Counted from the stretch's first letter, positions 13,171 to 26,175 are shown. The stretch is 64,000 nucleotides of DNA from Nautilus pompilius (GCA_018389105.1 JACATO010000629.1:1116001-1180000); one strand, 5' to 3'. Program-made: numbers and translations. The notes: generated from the letters alone by a model not told the origin.

Positions 13171-13699
13171 AGAGAAGTTGGATGGAATGCTTCGTGTTTG
13201 AAGGTGTTAAGAGGCTTTATAAGTAGGCTAATGTAATTAGATAAGACGTTTTCTTATTACAGAAAATAGTTTATATTAATAATTATAAGATGCCATAGCT
13301 TTCAGTAAGAAATGACAGTATTAATTCTAATTACAGTAGAAAAGGTTCTTTCTTTAGTTTTGTTCAGTAATAAGAATTATGTGCTTTCTTTTCTCTGGAC
13401 TACTTTCCGACGCATTAGTAAAACTATAGGTAATATTATTAGATGACATATTGCAAGGATTATGATTCTAAACAGAACAGTGGGGTCTCCTAGTGTAGTC
13501 TTTGGTTACTTTTTGAAGCATCATCTTTTCTTGGAAAATTTTCTCTGTCTCAGCTCTGCTTCCACTGTTGTGTCCACTTTCAGCAAAATATTCATTAATG
13601 TTATTCACAAATTGAAAATCCTTTTGGTAAACAACATCATAGTTAATCTTTTGGGGTCATTCTTTCATAGAATCCACCATATACCAAGCAGCAAGATAA

Positions 13700-14850
13700 T
13701 CAATGCCTTCTGTCTGAAAATATTCGGATATGTTAGTGCATGATGGTATAGACACAGAGAAGCCAAAAGGCTGCAAGATTTGTATGAACATAGCACAATT
13801 TTTCTAACATAGAATTTACCTGAAAAGTAACTTTTGCCTCTAATTTTGTTTTATTCTTTTATATGAAGCAAAGCCTTGTTAACAATGTAGAATGCTTTAT
13901 CATAGGTTCTTAGAATTCTCTACAGCTTGCTTTGACCATCAGCACATTTCATCAATCTCTTGCAGCTTCTTCATTTTCATTGTGCCAACACTCACTTCAG
14001 CAGCTAATTCAGTCCCAAACATTAATCTCCTTCATTAATTTGAAAAGGAATGTGTATGAATTGCAGAAAGCCAATGAGATCCTTGACAGTGAGGATATCT
14101 CAAATGAGAGCTGTTGACCATATGTTTAGAACATGTGCATAACAGAGTTTTGATTGAACACTACTGTGATGACTACGCTTTTTTTTTGCATCTCCATCAA
14201 AAGATTCACCAATGATATTCATTATTTTCAGTCCAAGATTTTCAAAAGCTGACTTTAATAGTTGGTACAAACCCAAGCTAGAAAGCATTTGTAATTTTCT
14301 GTAATGAAAAGAAAAAGCGTTTTTTTAAATCTTCATTTCTTACACAACACAAAATTATGGATGCTTAATCAATGAGAACCGTATCTTGACTTTCATGTGT
14401 CTGCCCACTGTTTTTCTTTTTTAATCATTGATTTCATCAGTGATTTTATTCCTCATGAGACTGTAAATAACTGCTAAGATGTTGCTAACAGTGGCTTTCA
14501 TTGATGTAAGATGACCGGCACTGTGAGAATTTTCCTTACATCGTCTTTTCAGCTTGCTGAACCACATACACATCCTTGGAAAATACATTTAATGAGCTTG
14601 TTCAGGATCAAATAGCAATGAGATACATCTTCTGGGTTGTATATTTTTAGTTTTTACCAATTCTAATCATTTATTTAGTAGTGCACTATCAGATAATCTT
14701 TGGAATTTCACCTCTGCATTGTAAGCAGTGCCATTTTTATCACAGGTAACCAAAGGATTAGCATCCAGACTTGTAGGTGCAGGTACTACATGAAACAGGT
14801 CACAGTAGTGGTGGATGCAATCAGCTGTAGTTCATCAGAAGCAGAAGGTG
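13700..14850 (-). pseudogene. Decayed hAT-type (ZMYM1/DUF4371-like) transposase
   Basis: Read on the minus strand, the region yields fragments in changing frames that fit a hAT-superfamily transposase of the ZMYM1-like kind. 'YSLMRNKITDEIND' near 14.45 kb is followed by 'FENLGLKIMNIIGESFDGDA' and 'CYAHVLNIW' near 14.1-14.25 kb. The GESFDGDA and CYAHVLN blocks correspond to the conserved catalytic-core region of that family. The longest open piece is only 62 codons (14100-14288), and there are several stops and frameshifts. I found no terminal inverted repeats, so the outer limits are approximate. Confidence 0.5.
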
Positions 14851-16065
14851 CAGGTTGAACAAGTATTTTCATCAAAACTACAAGGCACCGCTTAGGCAGA
14901 AATTGATTCAGTACATTTAATGAAGGACAACTTTCTTTTTTTTTTGTATTTTTGGATATTTTACTGCATTATAATTTGTCTATTTATACTTTATTTTGAA
15001 GTTCATCTTAGTGTTTAAAAAGAAAATGTATTTTTCTATCAACCAGCCTCAGAATAGTAGTTAATATCAACTATTTAAACAATGCTGGTTATAGAATGGA
15101 TTAATAAATAAATTTGAATCCACATTCCATTGACTTTTTACTTTTTAAATTCTATTTACAATTTTCTGGCTTTAATCTGTTTATTTCATGCACATCTTTT
15201 ACTTTTGACTCTAAAAGAAGGCAGTTTTCAGATATTTCATGTTGAGTTATAAGTCAGGGTTGGAGTTGATGTCATCAATAACATGCTGAATTAATCATTA
15301 ACAAAGAGTTGAAGCTATACAGTTTTTAATATTTTTGTTTCTCTTTTTACATTTGCCTACTTTTGTAAGGGAGCAAGTTATATATGATTATACCCCTTGC
15401 CAAAAATATGAACTACATGAAATCACAGAAAATTGACAGCTATAAAACAAGATGGCAGAGATTCCAGAAGAATCTGAAGTTCATGAGACTGTTTATGAAC
15501 AACTGCTTGTTCCAGGGAGAAGTGCAGGAGTATATTACTCTAAAACATTTGTTCATGTTTGCTGGGATCAAGACTGAGACGTTTACTTGGCCAGGGAAGA
15601 TGGTTGTTTTGTTCTGTAACCAGTTCTACAGAACATGGATCCACAAGGTCAGGTGACCTTTGATTGGAACATATGATTTTCATCCAGATATACAAAAGAC
15701 ACTGCAAAAAATACTAATGCTTTGCCACACCTGATCTGAGAAAAGATATCTGTCCTGGCTTAATGTGCTCAAATCTTTATATTTCCTCTATCAGAAAAGA
15801 GCACAGCCTATTCCATTGGTCTAAACTCTCCTATTTCTAATGAATGATGCTGAATAGTTGTGTCATAGGCAAAGCACAAACAGCCAATAATCTAAAAAAA
15901 ATAGTCATTTTTAATAAAATAGCTAAAATTTGCAAAATCCCCATGATTCACACAATTTGTTTATATGTAACCACAAATACACTCACATAATAAACTAACA
16001 GATTTTTTCATGTTACATTCAACCTTCATTTGTGGACTCAGCATGTTCATGCATGCATATATGTA
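14851..16065. other. AT-rich noncoding DNA
   Basis: No gene, repeat or domain was recognised. A 90-codon open frame at 15384-15656 has no recognisable motif and is not supported. Confidence 0.5.
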
Positions 16066-16427
16066 CAGTCATTGCCAAAAGTTTTTGCATCTTCCTAGAA
16101 TTTAAAAACATTTTTCTTGATAATATCAAATTAAACCACCTGAATTTGCATAATAATGATACGCTAATGCATTGGTACATACCATTTGTGGTTTTCAGTA
16201 TATTTAATGAAAAAATAACCAGAAATGAGAAATTTCAATTTGAAACCTAATATGCAAATACATGATTTCCAAAAAGGCCTTATAAGTCCTGATGATGAGG
16301 ATGACAAGTGTATTCAAAAGCAGACATTTAAAAGTGTTCATGGGTACAACATCTAGCTATATGAGCGAGACCTGAGGATAAATTTTGTTAAATTTCTGTG
16401 GTGGTAGTAAACTTTTAGCCACGGCTG
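16066..16427. mobile_element. 362-bp Tc1/mariner-type nonautonomous TIR element
   Basis: The ends form imperfect inverted repeats: left 'CAGTCATTGCCAAAAGTTT' and, on the opposite strand, right 'CAGCCGTGGCTAAAAGTTT'. Both are flanked by TA (16064-16065 and 16428-16429), the target duplication made by Tc1/mariner elements. The interior encodes nothing recognisable. This fits a MITE derived from a Tc1-like transposon. Confidence 0.7.
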
Positions 16428-17259
16428 TAAGTAAGTATATTTGAAAATAAATGAATGTACACACAAGTTTCCATTCAACAAGTGAAAACTTGTCATATTT
16501 CTCTGTTAAAATGGAAAAATAATCCTAAAATAAAAATACTAAATTAAAAATGTGATAATGATTACAATATTGCGTATAATAATCAGATGTTTTCGCCTGC
16601 TATGTTCTGATGTAATTGAAAACTGGTTTATTTAAAGTATTTTCGTTTGTAGAATTTTAACCATAAAGAACCAATTAAAGCTAATTGTGTAGTCTGTGCC
16701 AGGTGCTAAGCTGGTCAGATTTTTCAAAATAGAAAACATTCATTTTACAAAACATTTTGCTGCCTACAGCAGCCAAACTCTTTAATTCTCCTGACTTTAA
16801 CGTTCACTTAATTGTTTTACACTTTAATTAGATTTTTCCAAAAAAAAAAAAAAAAATTTTACAGTTAACACAAAATCTGTTGACAGCCCAATTTTCGTCA
16901 GATTTACAAATTTTATTTTGAGTAGTGGCCACTAGATGTTAGATTTAGAATTGGAACACATTTGGCAGAGGCAGAAACACTTGCTGCCAAGGGCACTTTT
17001 CGGGCGAAAAACAATTTAGAAATCTTTGGCTGCCTGAGCATCGCCCTGACATCGTCAAAAATTCCTGGCAGCCAGCCACCTTTTCCGCATCAACCTGTTA
17101 AGTACCAAATCTGAAATAAGCACAAATTTGGCAGAGAAAAGTCACATTACAAAAGATTCCAGATTAGAAAAAGAAAAAAAAAAAGTTTCAATCTTGAAAT
17201 GATAATTTTTGATAAAACAGATTTTACATTTAATTAATTAATTATTTTTAATTCTGCAG

Positions 17260-17349
17260 GAAGATTTACCGCAGTGGTCTCACACAGGTTCCTGACTTCT
17301 CGATGTTTTCCACGAACACTTCCTCCATTGATGGCGTTATGGTTCTAAT
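17260..17349 (+). CDS. Glycoprotein hormone receptor-like LGR, LRR exon A (first exon in window)
   Basis: The exon follows a clean acceptor (pyrimidine-rich tract ending 'ttctgcag') and ends at a 'gtgagt' donor. It is 90 bases with phase-2 introns on both sides, encoding 29 full codons beginning KIYRSGLTQVPDFSMFS. The 'GL..VPDFS/T' pattern followed by a polar stretch and 'VMVL' matches the middle LRR of the TSHR/FSHR/LHCGR ectodomain, where family members have a comparable 'GL..FPD.T' segment. Its final two bases (AT) pair with the first base of the next exon to give Ile. Upstream LRR exons and the signal peptide exon were not found in the window. Confidence 0.8.
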
Positions 17350-19898
17350 GTGAGTTACCAGATACTGGGGGGGGGGAGGTGGTCTCTCTGATGATGACGA
17401 GGAAATATATTGACTTTAAAAATAAAACAAAAGAAAAAAAATGAATGACTGGTTGAGCATGTAACAAAATATTTGGTAAGAATACATGAAGATAACATCT
17501 CTCTATGGCCAGTGCCAGTGAATGATTTCATTAGTAAACCTGGTCATCAGAATTTACATTTTGTTTTTCATGTACACACACCATGAAAAAATGTTCAGCA
17601 CCTGCAGATTGGCTGAAAGTTTCTGAAAATACAGTAGCAAAAATTGGTTTTAAACCTTGTTAGGATGTCCAAAGGATGCAGGAATTCAAGAAAAACTATA
17701 TTTTAAGATGGCTGTGCTAACAAGTGTTCACATATGCCAAAGGCTCCCTCTTCCAGGCCTGTTTTTCATTTACTAATGTTTAAATGTCATAGGTATTTGT
17801 TGATTTGTTTCACAGTATTAGAGGCTTCAAAATGCATTTACGTTTTCTGGTAAGCAGCTAAGAACATCATCTACTTTCAGTGATAGGTTTAAGGGAGGCA
17901 GCACACCATTCCAAATTCAGACTTTCAAGTCATCACATAATTAACCACTTCTTAAAAAAAAAAACCCAAAGCAAATTTGTTTGAACCAGGGTTTGATTTT
18001 GGCATTACCCATACAAACCAAAAAGCCCATGGCAGAATCTTATCACAACTGCCAAGTTACATGAAAGCCATACTCAAACTTGATTTTCTTTTTCTATGAA
18101 AAATATAGGGAGAAACAATTAGGTGGTTAATGCATAAAAGTGTGTACTACTATTGGTGAACTTTGTTTCCATCGTCTTCGGTGAGACAACTAGCAGGAAA
18201 CATGGTGATGATGATTTAGGAGGAAAACTGCAGAACTACTTCTGGTTTCTGACTGCTTAGAAAGCTAGCATTAAATCACTTTTTCTATCCTTTTGGTCCC
18301 CCATTCTTTCTCAAACCTACTGCTTTGTAAGAGTTGGAAATTGAAAGAAGTTCACATCATGCTAAGCACTTATTTTTCCAAAAGGAAGGTGTTTAGGAAA
18401 TCCCATAGAAGAGGTAAATATGTATAAGAGCAAAGCAGGGTGTATTAGTAAAACAAAATTAAAATTATCCTGAGATGAGATGGGTTGGGAAGCATAGAAC
18501 TCTTCATGACCTGCGTGAGTTTTTACTCAATTGCTTTTATTTCATATCCACTGGTACAGAAAGAAAGTTTGTGAGGCATATGGACTGATGGGAATGCTTA
18601 TTTGACTCATAGCATATTTTCAGGCAGTCCTTCATTGCTTTGGTTACACATGGGATCTAGGCATGAAATTTCAAGGAATCCACTCTGGATGTTGCTTAAA
18701 GTTTTAAAATGGTGACTCGTGTAAAGTCCCTGTTATCTCCTGTCAGTGATGGTGAGAATGAGTTTGATACAGTATACAAGAAAAATTTTTGAAATGACAG
18801 AGGTAAAAGCTTACATTCTTTGAACTCCCAAGACAATGTAGTGGGAAAACACAAGAAAACAAGGTTCTGCAGTAAAAGTATGCTGGGCCTGATTCAGTCA
18901 TGTGTTACATTACATGATCAGCCAGTTTGGTGATGCTGTCCTGCTTTCCTGAGCTAAAACAGAGATTAGTTATCTCCATATTTATCTCAGCAGGAAGTTA
19001 AACTCTGGAAACACATGAAGAATTCAGGATGTCAGAGTTGATGCCCTCTCATGGACTTTAGCACACAGAAGGGCATGCATCCCAATGTACCCAAGCATAA
19101 TCAAAATTCTTCGCTTCCTCTTCCTCTTGTCAGACATATCAAGTGGAGTTAAGAAAGAAATTTTCTCTGAAACTAAACAAGAACTCATTGCAAACCTGTA
19201 TGGCCAAAGACCATTTCAGAACACTTGCCATGACTAATACACATGAAGACATTGTACTGGATATTGCCAAAATTATTGACAAGCATGTTAGAAGACATCC
19301 CAAATGAATACCTACCTTTTGTTCAAATCTCTTGTCTCTTGTCCAGTAATTAAACAGTATCAACTTGCAGCCTTATTTCATCTTCAACAGTTACTTTGCA
19401 TATAGAATAGTACAAAAATGTCTTTTTTATTTAAAGTGTTTGCTCAGAATGTTTCAAAAATAGAAATGCTAGAGACTTAAGGTCTCAGAGTCAGATCACC
19501 AACCTATTCAGGTTTCCTCATGTTGGTGATCCCTATACTCATACCCACACCCTAACACCAAATCTCGTCTTTGCCCTTTGTAACTCTCTTTTTTTTCTAT
19601 TCTAAACCTTCATATTATAGGAGCTTGGACTCATTTATCAGAATATATTAAAGTGCATCTGGATAATTTGATCTTTTCTCTTTTTTTTTTCCCCTTGATA
19701 CATCATCCACCATCCTGTAACATATTCTTTAAACTGTAGGTAAGTTTAACTCATTTCTTATTTTCTACTGATTTATATAAGCAGCAAGCAACAGTCATAA
19801 GATAAACATTATTATGTAGCCGATTCTAGGTAGTTCCAGAAGAATTTTGGTTGGCTGATGGGATTTAATGCACTGACTGACCTGTTTCTATTTTTAAG
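17350..19898 (+). other. Receptor intron A-B (2,549 bp)
   Basis: GT-AG intron in phase 2. It contains a poly-G run near 17370. I saw no transposon terminal repeats or coding remnant. An open frame on the minus strand near 19.14-19.36 kb has no recognisable motif. Confidence 0.7.
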
Positions 19899-19967
19899 TG
19901 ATCTTTCAGAAAATCATATCACAGAAATATTAACTGGTGCATTTAAAGGAGTGAAAATGTACAAATT
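19899..19967 (+). CDS. Glycoprotein hormone receptor-like LGR, LRR exon B
   Basis: A 69-base exon between an acceptor ending 'tttttaag' and a 'gtaagt' donor, phase 2 on both sides. The encoded repeat (DLSENHITEILTGAFKGVK) is a textbook LRR unit with L..N.I..I...AF spacing. The codon split to the next exon gives Leu. Its length and phase are those typical of one-repeat-per-exon LGR genes. In order it matches the receptor LRR after the 'VPDFS' segment of exon A. Confidence 0.85.
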
Positions 19968-22900
19968 GTAAGTATATCTATACATATATCCTCACACCTG
20001 TTTCATGATTATTTTACTTTTTGTTTAATTGCTTGGGATGTTCAGAGAATTCTGATTAATTACAGAGTAAATTCTCCATAAAAGAAAATATAAGTTAAAG
20101 CATCCCTCTATCTTATCATTAGAGTAAATAAAATTTTATTTTTCAGAAAATAATTTTGTATTATTTCTAGGAGACAAAGATTTAAAACATCGTAACTTCA
20201 CAAATACAGCTTTCCTCCTCTTGCAGCCAGTTTACAAAATTGTTGTAATCATTGTGTTCAGTTGACAGGGAAAGGGTTTAGTTTAGTAGTTACAAAGAGG
20301 CAAGAAGTCATGACAGCAAGAGCATCAAGGGAGGAGAAATGACCAGTAATGTGATTTTCAAACTAATTAATACTGTCATTATTAGTCACATTTGCTAGTA
20401 ATTTATTCTGCTCGTTAACAATTCTATTGCTAAAAAAAGGTGGGTTTTTTTTTGTTACCTAACCTTGCTGGAATCTCAAGATGAGGTTTTTAAGTGTACT
20501 TAAGGTTCTGTGCCTTTTAATTGGTCTATCTCAGCCTGAATAAAAATGTTTAAGTATTTATCTTCAGGATTTCGTGGATTTTGACTCTTGTATAATTATG
20601 TATCTTGTCATCTTCATGGGGCTTTTCCCCCCACCTCTTCTCTGGTTACAGGGAAGGGGATGTGGATCCCTATCTTGATTACAAGATGAGGGATTGAGTA
20701 CTTTTAGGTACTGAATGAGTTGCATAATCATCACTTAATTTAGTAGGCTACAGGGGAAACTCCCTACTAGAACTCTTCCTTTTCAGATGTAGGAGAAAAC
20801 CCACAAGGCCAGCCTGGGTGAATAAGAGTGAAAAAGAATTCAAGCCAGGGAGATTCCTCAAACCAGCCAGTCTAAAGGGAGACTTGAAGTCACGCCTTCA
20901 AATTCTTTAATTTACTAGCCCTATTTTAGAGAGAGAGAGAGAGGGGGGGGGAGAGGTTATTTCGGATCTGATGTGAATGGAAAACAGAGGCAGTTTGTAG
21001 TTAAGTTTGTTTTCAAGTATAATTTTACATCTTGTTGCCACCCAGTCTTCCCGGACAGTGAAGATCTGTTTGGCTATTCTAAATTGTTTATTAGATTTAT
21101 TAAAATTTCATCAGCCTTTTTTCCCAACTTTGTTTATTAAAGGTCTAGAAAAAAGACTCATGAAGCTGATGCATAATAAGAAAATGCTTAAACTTGAAAA
21201 CCGGATGATAAAAGTTATGCTACTTTTGTATAAACCAGACAACTCTGCTTGTCCAGATCTAGAGCCAGCAGATGTCACTGTCATGGCCTTGTGGGGATTC
21301 CAAGAAAATGAAATGCCTTCAGCATCAAGTGCATGTAACTGATGGAGCTTCTGCATAAACTATTGCAGGCACCAAAAACATATACACAGTACATGATCTG
21401 GTCACTACCTATAGCTTTTAATTGTGTATTCTTCAAGAAATAAAAACAATTTTTAGAATGTTTTACGTGAGGACTGAACACCCCATTTATAGTGGTGCTT
21501 TCCTTTTGAAATTTAACATCTGAACTCAGTTCAGCTGGTCTACTAGGTATGTTAAAATGAAACAGCTGAAGCAGCAGAATCATAATGATATCTGGCTTGG
21601 TACCGTGCACACGTTACAAAGATTTTTCATTGTTAGGGGTAATGAATGTAGTTCATATGAGATCTATTACCTGGTCTCTAATAAAGCTGGTATGGCAATT
21701 ATCATTATTATTCATTTCTCTCTAGAGCAACTTTCATGAAAGCAAATGGAGATATGAAGAAAGGTGGAAATCTGAGTACTTGTCATTTTCATCTAACTGA
21801 ATTTTCAGTCAGGTTTTACTCACCTGGAGCTTCTTCATAACTTGTACCTTATTTCCCATGGTGTTGACCCTGGGATGTGTATCTAGTGGCTTGGTTTTTC
21901 TCTTGCTTTTCTTTACCAGCCTCCCTGTACTTTGTTCTTTCCTTCTCTTTGGTGTTATTCATCTGGCTTGTACACAGGTATGGAATTCTTAACGGAGATA
22001 CCTCTCAGCTTTTGTCCGAGCACACACAAGCAAGCACCTTTGGCCAACCAACTGTGCAGCTTTTGTCACAAGACATTTTGATGAATTATCCTTCTTTATA
22101 CTTGATGGACTATTTTGTTTCTATAGACCTAAATTTCTGGTTGAAAAATTATTATTTTGTAGAACATTAGAATTTAAAATATTAATGATTTATCTTAATC
22201 TTTGACCCATTTGCTTAGCATGATTTTATTTGATATATATATAATTCTTGAATCAGCCTTGATCCATTAATTGATATACTATATTTTTGGATTGATCTAC
22301 TTAAAACCAGTATTGTTTTGTTTTGGTACACTCAGCTGTAATGTTAACAAATGTTGCAACATTCTCTTTTTCCAAAATCTATATTCCAAGCAACGTCAAT
22401 TTATTTGTTTAATTTGTTTCAGGGGAGGTATTATGGAGGAACAAAGTGCTATCAGTGAAAGTATTGCGTAGTTTTTATTTATTAAGAAGAGCTCTGACTG
22501 TTGTTGGCCTGTGGAGAAAGTGTAGGTGGCGTTGATAGGTCGGTTCCAGTCATAGCCCTGGTATTTTATAGGTCAGAATCTGTGTGGATATGGGCTATCT
22601 GGCCAGCTAACTTCTTCCTGAAGGCAGCAGGTGTGATTTACCCAAATATTTACCTTTCTATCATTTCCACACTTGGTTTGTTTATTCCTGGCACTTTATT
22701 TAATTTTTTTTTCTATTGTTTGTTTGTTCTACTTAGTTTAATGTTAAAAGGAACTTTTTTATGTAGTTGCTACCATTACTTTTACTGTGGCTTGGCAATT
22801 AGTTTATTTGTTAATTAGAATTAATCCTAACATTACTTTTACATCTGGTAACAACATGGAAAGTAGCATTCTTTATTAGTTGCATGACATTTCCTAAAGG

Positions 22901-23372
22901 TTTTATAGAATTTTAGCTCAAATAAGTAAAATAGTACATTTCTGTCAGCTCCATTAAAGCAGTCTTTTACATAATGCTATAGCCCTCCCACACTGAGTCA
23001 CCTGACTCATCCAGACCAACCACCACACATGAAGCTGTTGTTTTAAAGACGTTTTTGTAAAATAGTCAGTTGGGTGGATTCCATAATTCCTAGAATCCAT
23101 CTTCTACTTCCAACTTCAAGCAAATTATTTATGGAAGCATCTCTCCATGCTTTCAGGATCGTCTTTGTACTTTCGATTAACTTAGATACAGACGCACTAA
23201 CAGAAAGAATAAGGATGCAGTAAAATAGGTGATAACTCTCTGTATATCACTTGTCTAGTTTATTCCCTCCAGACCTCTCTCTCTCTCTCTCTGTGTGTGT
23301 TTGTGTTTGTGTGTGTGGTTTTTATAACAACTAGGTTTAAATTCCAATGCACTTGAATTTTCCTATTTTCAG
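19968..23372 (+). other. Receptor intron B-C (3,405 bp)
   Basis: GT-AG, phase 2. It contains a reversed SINE at 20.74-20.88 kb, a GA/GGGG run near 20930-20955 and a CT/GT microsatellite at 23273-23318. Open frames at 21.0-22.8 kb on either strand show no recognisable domain. Confidence 0.7.
20740..20880 (-). repeat. tRNA-derived SINE copy, reversed
   Basis: It carries complements of the SINE body: 'ctactagaactcttcctttt', 'agatgtaggagaaaacccac' and 'gaataagagtgaaaaagaat'. The head at its right end is weak. Confidence 0.65.
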
Positions 23373-23441
23373 GATTTTGCGTCAAAACTGGCTAAAAGCT
23401 ATCCACAAAAGGGCGTTTGCTGAAGCACAGATTTCAGAATT
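23373..23441 (+). CDS. Glycoprotein hormone receptor-like LGR, LRR exon C
   Basis: A 69-base exon between an acceptor ending 'ctattttcag' and 'gtaagt', phase 2 on both sides. It encodes ILRQNWLKAIHKRAFAEAQ, an LRR unit with L..N.L..I...AF. It joins in frame to exons B and D (split Leu codons on both sides). The 72/69-base scale and phase agree with its neighbours, supporting a single gene despite introns of 3.4 and 4.1 kb. Confidence 0.85.
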
Positions 23442-25189
23442 GTAAGTAAAGCTGCCACTTCATCAACAACAGTTGTTTGTTCACCAGTTTTTGTGAAAGC
23501 TGACCAAAAAAGAAACAACAAACTTTTCCCACTCACACGTCATTATTTGCTTGACAGACGAGAAATGGTCCCTCCATCAATGGTGATCCTAAATCCACCT
23601 TAATTTAAAATCTCTTTAGTAGCCAGCATGGAACCTGTCAGACAGTCAATTTCCACATTTTCTCAGAACGGATGGTATGCTTGACAACTTCTTAACATCG
23701 GCAGCCAAACTGATTCCTGTTATTGCTTGCCCATTTTAAGCTCATAGTAAAATCGCAGCAGTTTCTAAAGTTCCCTTTGTACTTTATTGAAAACAACCGC
23801 AGGCTACGGTTTGTTTGCCGTTGATACTCCAGCACACCTTGGAGGAGGGAGGGGGTGGACGAGCATCTTAAGAAACAAAGCAGATATCAGCCCACTCACG
23901 CTGTAAGTGTGCAGATTTGTGCCAAATGCGTCAGAGTTCCAGAGATTGTTCATGCGGCGAAATGGGAGTAAACGTCTTCATTGAGATGTGCATTGACTCG
24001 TTTTTATTGGGGAACCATTGTAGTCAAAGGTGGTAGAACTGGCGGGAAGACACTTAGAGTAGTTCAATGCCATTTTAAGGGTGTGTTTGCTATGGTGATT
24101 TCCCACTCAGTACTAAGTGTTGTTAAGTAAACTATTGACGTAAATGCTCTCCTTCATTTTGGACTATAGTTTGCTTTAATATTAGAATAAATATACGTTT
24201 TCTCAAATTCTTATTTTTTTGATTTTAAAACATTAAAAAAAATTATTCATGGTCTGTCCCCTCAGATCTTCCCAGGTGAAGTAATAAAGACTGCAGGATG
24301 GTATTTTTAGCGTATCTACCATTCTTTACAGAAAATGTTCTAATTCTTATCTGCTGCCAATTCATTATTAGTAACCAGTTCTGAAAAAAAAAAAAAAATT
24401 TGTTGTATGACTTAAATATAATACCAGCTTTGAGACCTCCAAGAATTCTTGAGATTGAAGGTGATTATCCAGTGCATGGGGTTGACATAAATTTTGATTT
24501 GTATGTATGTATATATTTTTTTTTTTTCTGACAGACTAACTCTTTGTTTATATGTATCAACAAACAAAAAAAAATGTGATACCATTACAATTAAACAAAT
24601 ACTTCCTTCAGAATTTCTTTCTGCATGTGTAAACTTCGTGTAATCACCCAGATTCTGCATGGTCTAAACTGACCATGGAACCATAAGCTTTCATCCAAAG
24701 CCAGTATAGATAGTTCTTTGTATGTATGCTGCATTTCAAAATCTGATTATTCCCATTCCAATATGGCTGCTGCCCATTCCCTCAGACACACGACATTGCA
24801 GAAAAAATTGAGGTTACCTTTGTATGTTTATTTATCACCCAACCACTGGTTTTTAATACACACACCAAAGTTCGGGGGGGTGTCTTATTTTAAGGAAAAT
24901 AATTTGGTATTCTGCTTTCATATTCTGACGTTCTGTAATCTATCTGACTTGGGTTTTGTTTTATGAAGTTGGAGACATTGAAATAAGGCTGACAATAATC
25001 TGCTGTTGTATGACTGCCCTGTATTCGCCGTCCTGCCTAATAGCCAGATACTCAGTGTCGCTGCATTGGTGGTGGGGGGTGGGGCGGCAGGGTTTGTACC
25101 CCAATGTCCACAAGAGTAGACGACGACAGCTCTGATGAGCAGGCGTAGTGCTGTGGTTGTTCACTAGGCAGTGTTGCGATTTTGTGCCC

Positions 25190-25375
25190 TATGAAGGCCC
25201 AGCATTTCTAACTTCGACAGGGGGAAAAAATCCCTGCTAGAACCCTCTATTTTTAGATGTGGGAGTAAACCTGGCGACTAGCTGGTGGAGAAGAGTGAGA
25301 ATAAACTGTGCCAGGGAGGTAGGTACGCCAAACCAAACAAGTCCCATGGACCATTGTTCTACGCTCTAAGTACTA
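25190..25375 (-). repeat. tRNA-derived SINE copy, reversed
   Basis: A well-preserved reverse copy: 'aacttcgacagggggaaa', 'gctagaaccctctattttt', 'agatgtgggagtaaacctgg', 'ctagctggtggagaagagtg'. These blocks match the body of the 6.6-kb copy in reverse complement. Confidence 0.75.
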
Positions 25376-26054
25376 ATTAAATCTGTTGTTTTCTCACTAG
25401 ACTAATTAAACAACATTTACACTATTGATTAAATGTATCCATTACTCTTTTTACTAGTACTGGCTGTTTCATCTAGTTTTCTTATAGAAATTGTCTAATT
25501 AGGCAGATTTTGTTTCAAAATTTTAATAAAATTAATGCTTCAGAACTTTCCTTTCTGACCAGAATTATCCTAATAACATTCATTAATCATCTCTACATAC
25601 AGGAGATTCTACAAGTATTCTTAGATAAACGAATAATGCATTTATTGGAAGATCAGTTGCATTTCTTCCATACTTTGTTATTTAAGCTGAACTGATGTCA
25701 GAACTCAGTATTCATAGAATTATTTATCAATAACATCTCCTTCCGGTTTATAAAAATGTCATGGCAGGAGTTAGGTTCATGACCTTCTGGTTTTTCAGCA
25801 GGTTAATCAACCAAGATCACTGCCAGCTTTCCCATGCATCACACTATGCCTCATCAGCTGCATAGTTGATAGAGGCTTTTCTAAACTTTAGAGAGATGCC
25901 AGAAATGTTCCAATGGATAATGCATTAAGTTTGCAAACTTAATCTCATTTATAGCAGGTTTTAATGACTCACTAGATCATTGTAACCAAACAAAAATGCA
26001 GGAAAGGAAATATAAAATATTTTTGTATTTGCTTTATTTCAATGTTAAATAATT

Positions 26055-26079
26055 TACACACACACACACACACACACAA
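26055..26079. repeat. (AC)n microsatellite
   Basis: An AC run of about 24 bases next to the hairpin element that follows. Confidence 0.9.
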
Positions 26080-26097
26080 AAAACTGCATTTGTTCAC

Positions 26098-26175
26098 AGT
26101 ACTAGAGACATTCAGATGAAACCCAGCCAGATATATTACTGTTGGCTAGGTTTCTTTGAACATTCCTAGTACTAA
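26098..26175. repeat. Foldback (hairpin-forming) repeat, about 78 bp
   Basis: The left arm 'agtactagagacattcag' and the next bases (atgaaacccagcca) are matched in reverse complement by the right arm ('tggctaggtttctttgaaca' followed by 'ttcctagtact'). A loop of about ten bases separates the arms. Diverged relatives with the same 'actag.gacattcag..gaaac' arm occur near 3.90-3.99, 42.72-42.80 and 59.53-59.61 kb, with a weaker one near 8.24-8.32 kb. Confidence 0.6.

Noticed and set aside
21007..21342. 111-codon open frame on the + strand in intron B-C
   Set aside because: No recognisable domain, no splice logic with the receptor exons, and a strong antisense open frame overlaps it.
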